Source: Patescibacteria group bacterium
Lineage (GTDB): Bacteria > Patescibacteriota > Minisyncoccia > Phycocordibacterales > UBA9973
Length of the DNA: 36,848 nt
Assembly: GCA_018816985.1 (NCBI GenBank)
Contig: JAHIVA010000018.1
Location: 1 to 36,848, forward strand
Direction: 5' to 3'
Shown here one piece after another: positions 35,879-36,848 of this stretch (positions are counted from its first letter, which is position 1; each line of letters begins with the position of its first letter). Both the position numbers and the translations under genes were made by a program. The notes under the pieces are model-generated. The model was given only the letters and a program-made list of their open reading frames with translations. It had not been told where the DNA came from and did no database searches.

Positions 35879-36652
35879 ATGTCACAACAACTTATAATTA
35901 CTTTAATTAGTGGAATTTTTATTAGCGGGGTGGCTGGATATTTAGGTACCTTAATGCTTTCTAAAAAAATGTCTGTGGTGGCTGGGCCATTAGCACATTT
36001 GGCTTTTCCTGGGGCAGCGCTCGCTTTAGTTTTTGGATTTAATATATTCTTAGGGGTTTTTCCTTTTGTAATTATCGGAGCAATTATTATTTGGATTTTA
36101 GAAAAGAAAACCAAATTACCTCTTGAGAATTTAGCAGCTATTATTTTTGCTGGGGGAGTAGGGTCAGCCTTGCTTTTCCTTCCAATTGAAAAAGCAGAAG
36201 AGGCTTTAGTCGGTAATATTATGAATATAACATTAGTTGAGGCATTGGTCGTAATAATTTTAAGTATTATTGTTTTTTATGTAATAAATAAACTTTATCA
36301 GAAAATGATATTAATGAATATAAATGAGGATTTAGCAATAATCGAGGGAACAAATGTTAGTTTATATAATTTACTTTATCTTTTGAGTATTGCTGTGGTA
36401 GTAGCTCTGGGTGTTTATTTGGTGGGAGGATTAATAACCGCGGCTCTTATTGCTGTTCCTGCCGCTTCAGCTAAAAATATTAGCAGAGGTTTATTTTTTT
36501 ATAAAATTTCGGCAATTATTTTTGGGATTGTTTCCACCATTGCCGGAATTTTTGTTTCTCTCTTTTTCAATCTTTCAGCTGGTCCGATGATTATTGTTTG
36601 TGGAGTTATGTTGTTTTTATTTTCAATTGTTTTTCGTCGACAAGTGATTTAA
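35879..36652 (+). CDS. Metal (Zn/Mn) ABC transporter permease, ABC-3 family
   Basis: [39 protein letters not shown]...[21 protein letters not shown] is ZnuB-like. Confidence 0.88.
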   Translation: MSQQLIITLISGIFISGVAGYLGTLMLSKKMSVVAGPLAHLAFPGAALALVFGFNIFLGVFPFVIIGAIIIWILEKKTKLPLENLAAIIFAGGVGSALLFLPIEKAEEALVGNIMNITLVEALVVIILSIIVFYVINKLYQKMILMNINEDLAIIEGTNVSLYNLLYLLSIAVVVALGVYLVGGLITAALIAVPAASAKNISRGLFFYKISAIIFGIVSTIAGIFVSLFFNLSAGPMIIVCGVMLFLFSIVFRRQVI

Positions 36653-36692
36653 TCTAAATGACTTTTTCTCTTTATTTTGCTATATTTTTCTT

Positions 36693-36848
36693 ATGTCTTT
36701 GAGTATTGGTATTGTCGGTCTGCCAAATGTGGGGAAATCCACGCTTTTTAATGCGTTGACTAAGAAAAGCGTACCGGCGGAAAATTATCCTTTTTGTACG
36801 ATTGATCCGTCGGTTGGAATTGTTCCCGTGCCTGACGAAAGACTTGAA
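36693..36848 (+). CDS. ychF: GTPase YchF/OLA1 (3' truncated by window)
   Basis: [52 protein letters not shown]. Confidence 0.95.
   Translation, partial: MSLSIGIVGLPNVGKSTLFNALTKKSVPAENYPFCTIDPSVGIVPVPDERLE

Noticed and set aside
1-36848. CRISPR arrays, prophage, toxin-antitoxin or integrase modules
   Set aside because: No spaced direct repeats and no recognisable Cas, phage structural, integrase or TA proteins in the ORFs; only the RAYT unit is mobile-element related.

Overview
A 36.8 kb, AT-rich, densely packed bacterial chromosomal window. Gene content and protein style (compact prfB, SBP-poor ABC transporters, RAYT, RNase J, TMTC-like TPR glycosyltransferase, split MacAB) suggest Candidate Phyla Radiation/Patescibacteria, Parcubacteria-like; this is an inference, as no search was run. 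Housekeeping genes include prfB, ftsE/ftsX, pyrG, pgl and a short zwf-like gene, rnj, secG, htrA and a partial ychF. There are three tRNAs: two tandem tRNA-Thr and one tRNA-Gln. Accessory modules are: (1) a minus-strand operon with a cobalamin-riboswitch-like leader and intrinsic terminator in front of a membrane-anchored DUF4430 protein and a secreted DUF4430 + alpha/alpha-barrel protein, which together resemble a bacterial transcobalamin/intrinsic-factor-like B12-capture system (the most interesting find); (2) a csoR-copA-HMA/TauE-cupredoxin copper operon with a CsoR operator between the -35 and -10 and an apparently leaderless csoR; (3) a RAYT (Y1 transposase) flanked by two long palindromes, with a third copy inside its own CDS; (4) a Trx-like/DsbB disulfide pair; (5) MacA/MacB-like and Zn/Mn-type ABC transporters. 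Other oddities: a perfect GC-rich hairpin inside an extended loop of a shortened RF2, a tRNA-Thr with C at position 55, a 21-aa Lys-rich small ORF, and poly-G tracts in two CDSs.
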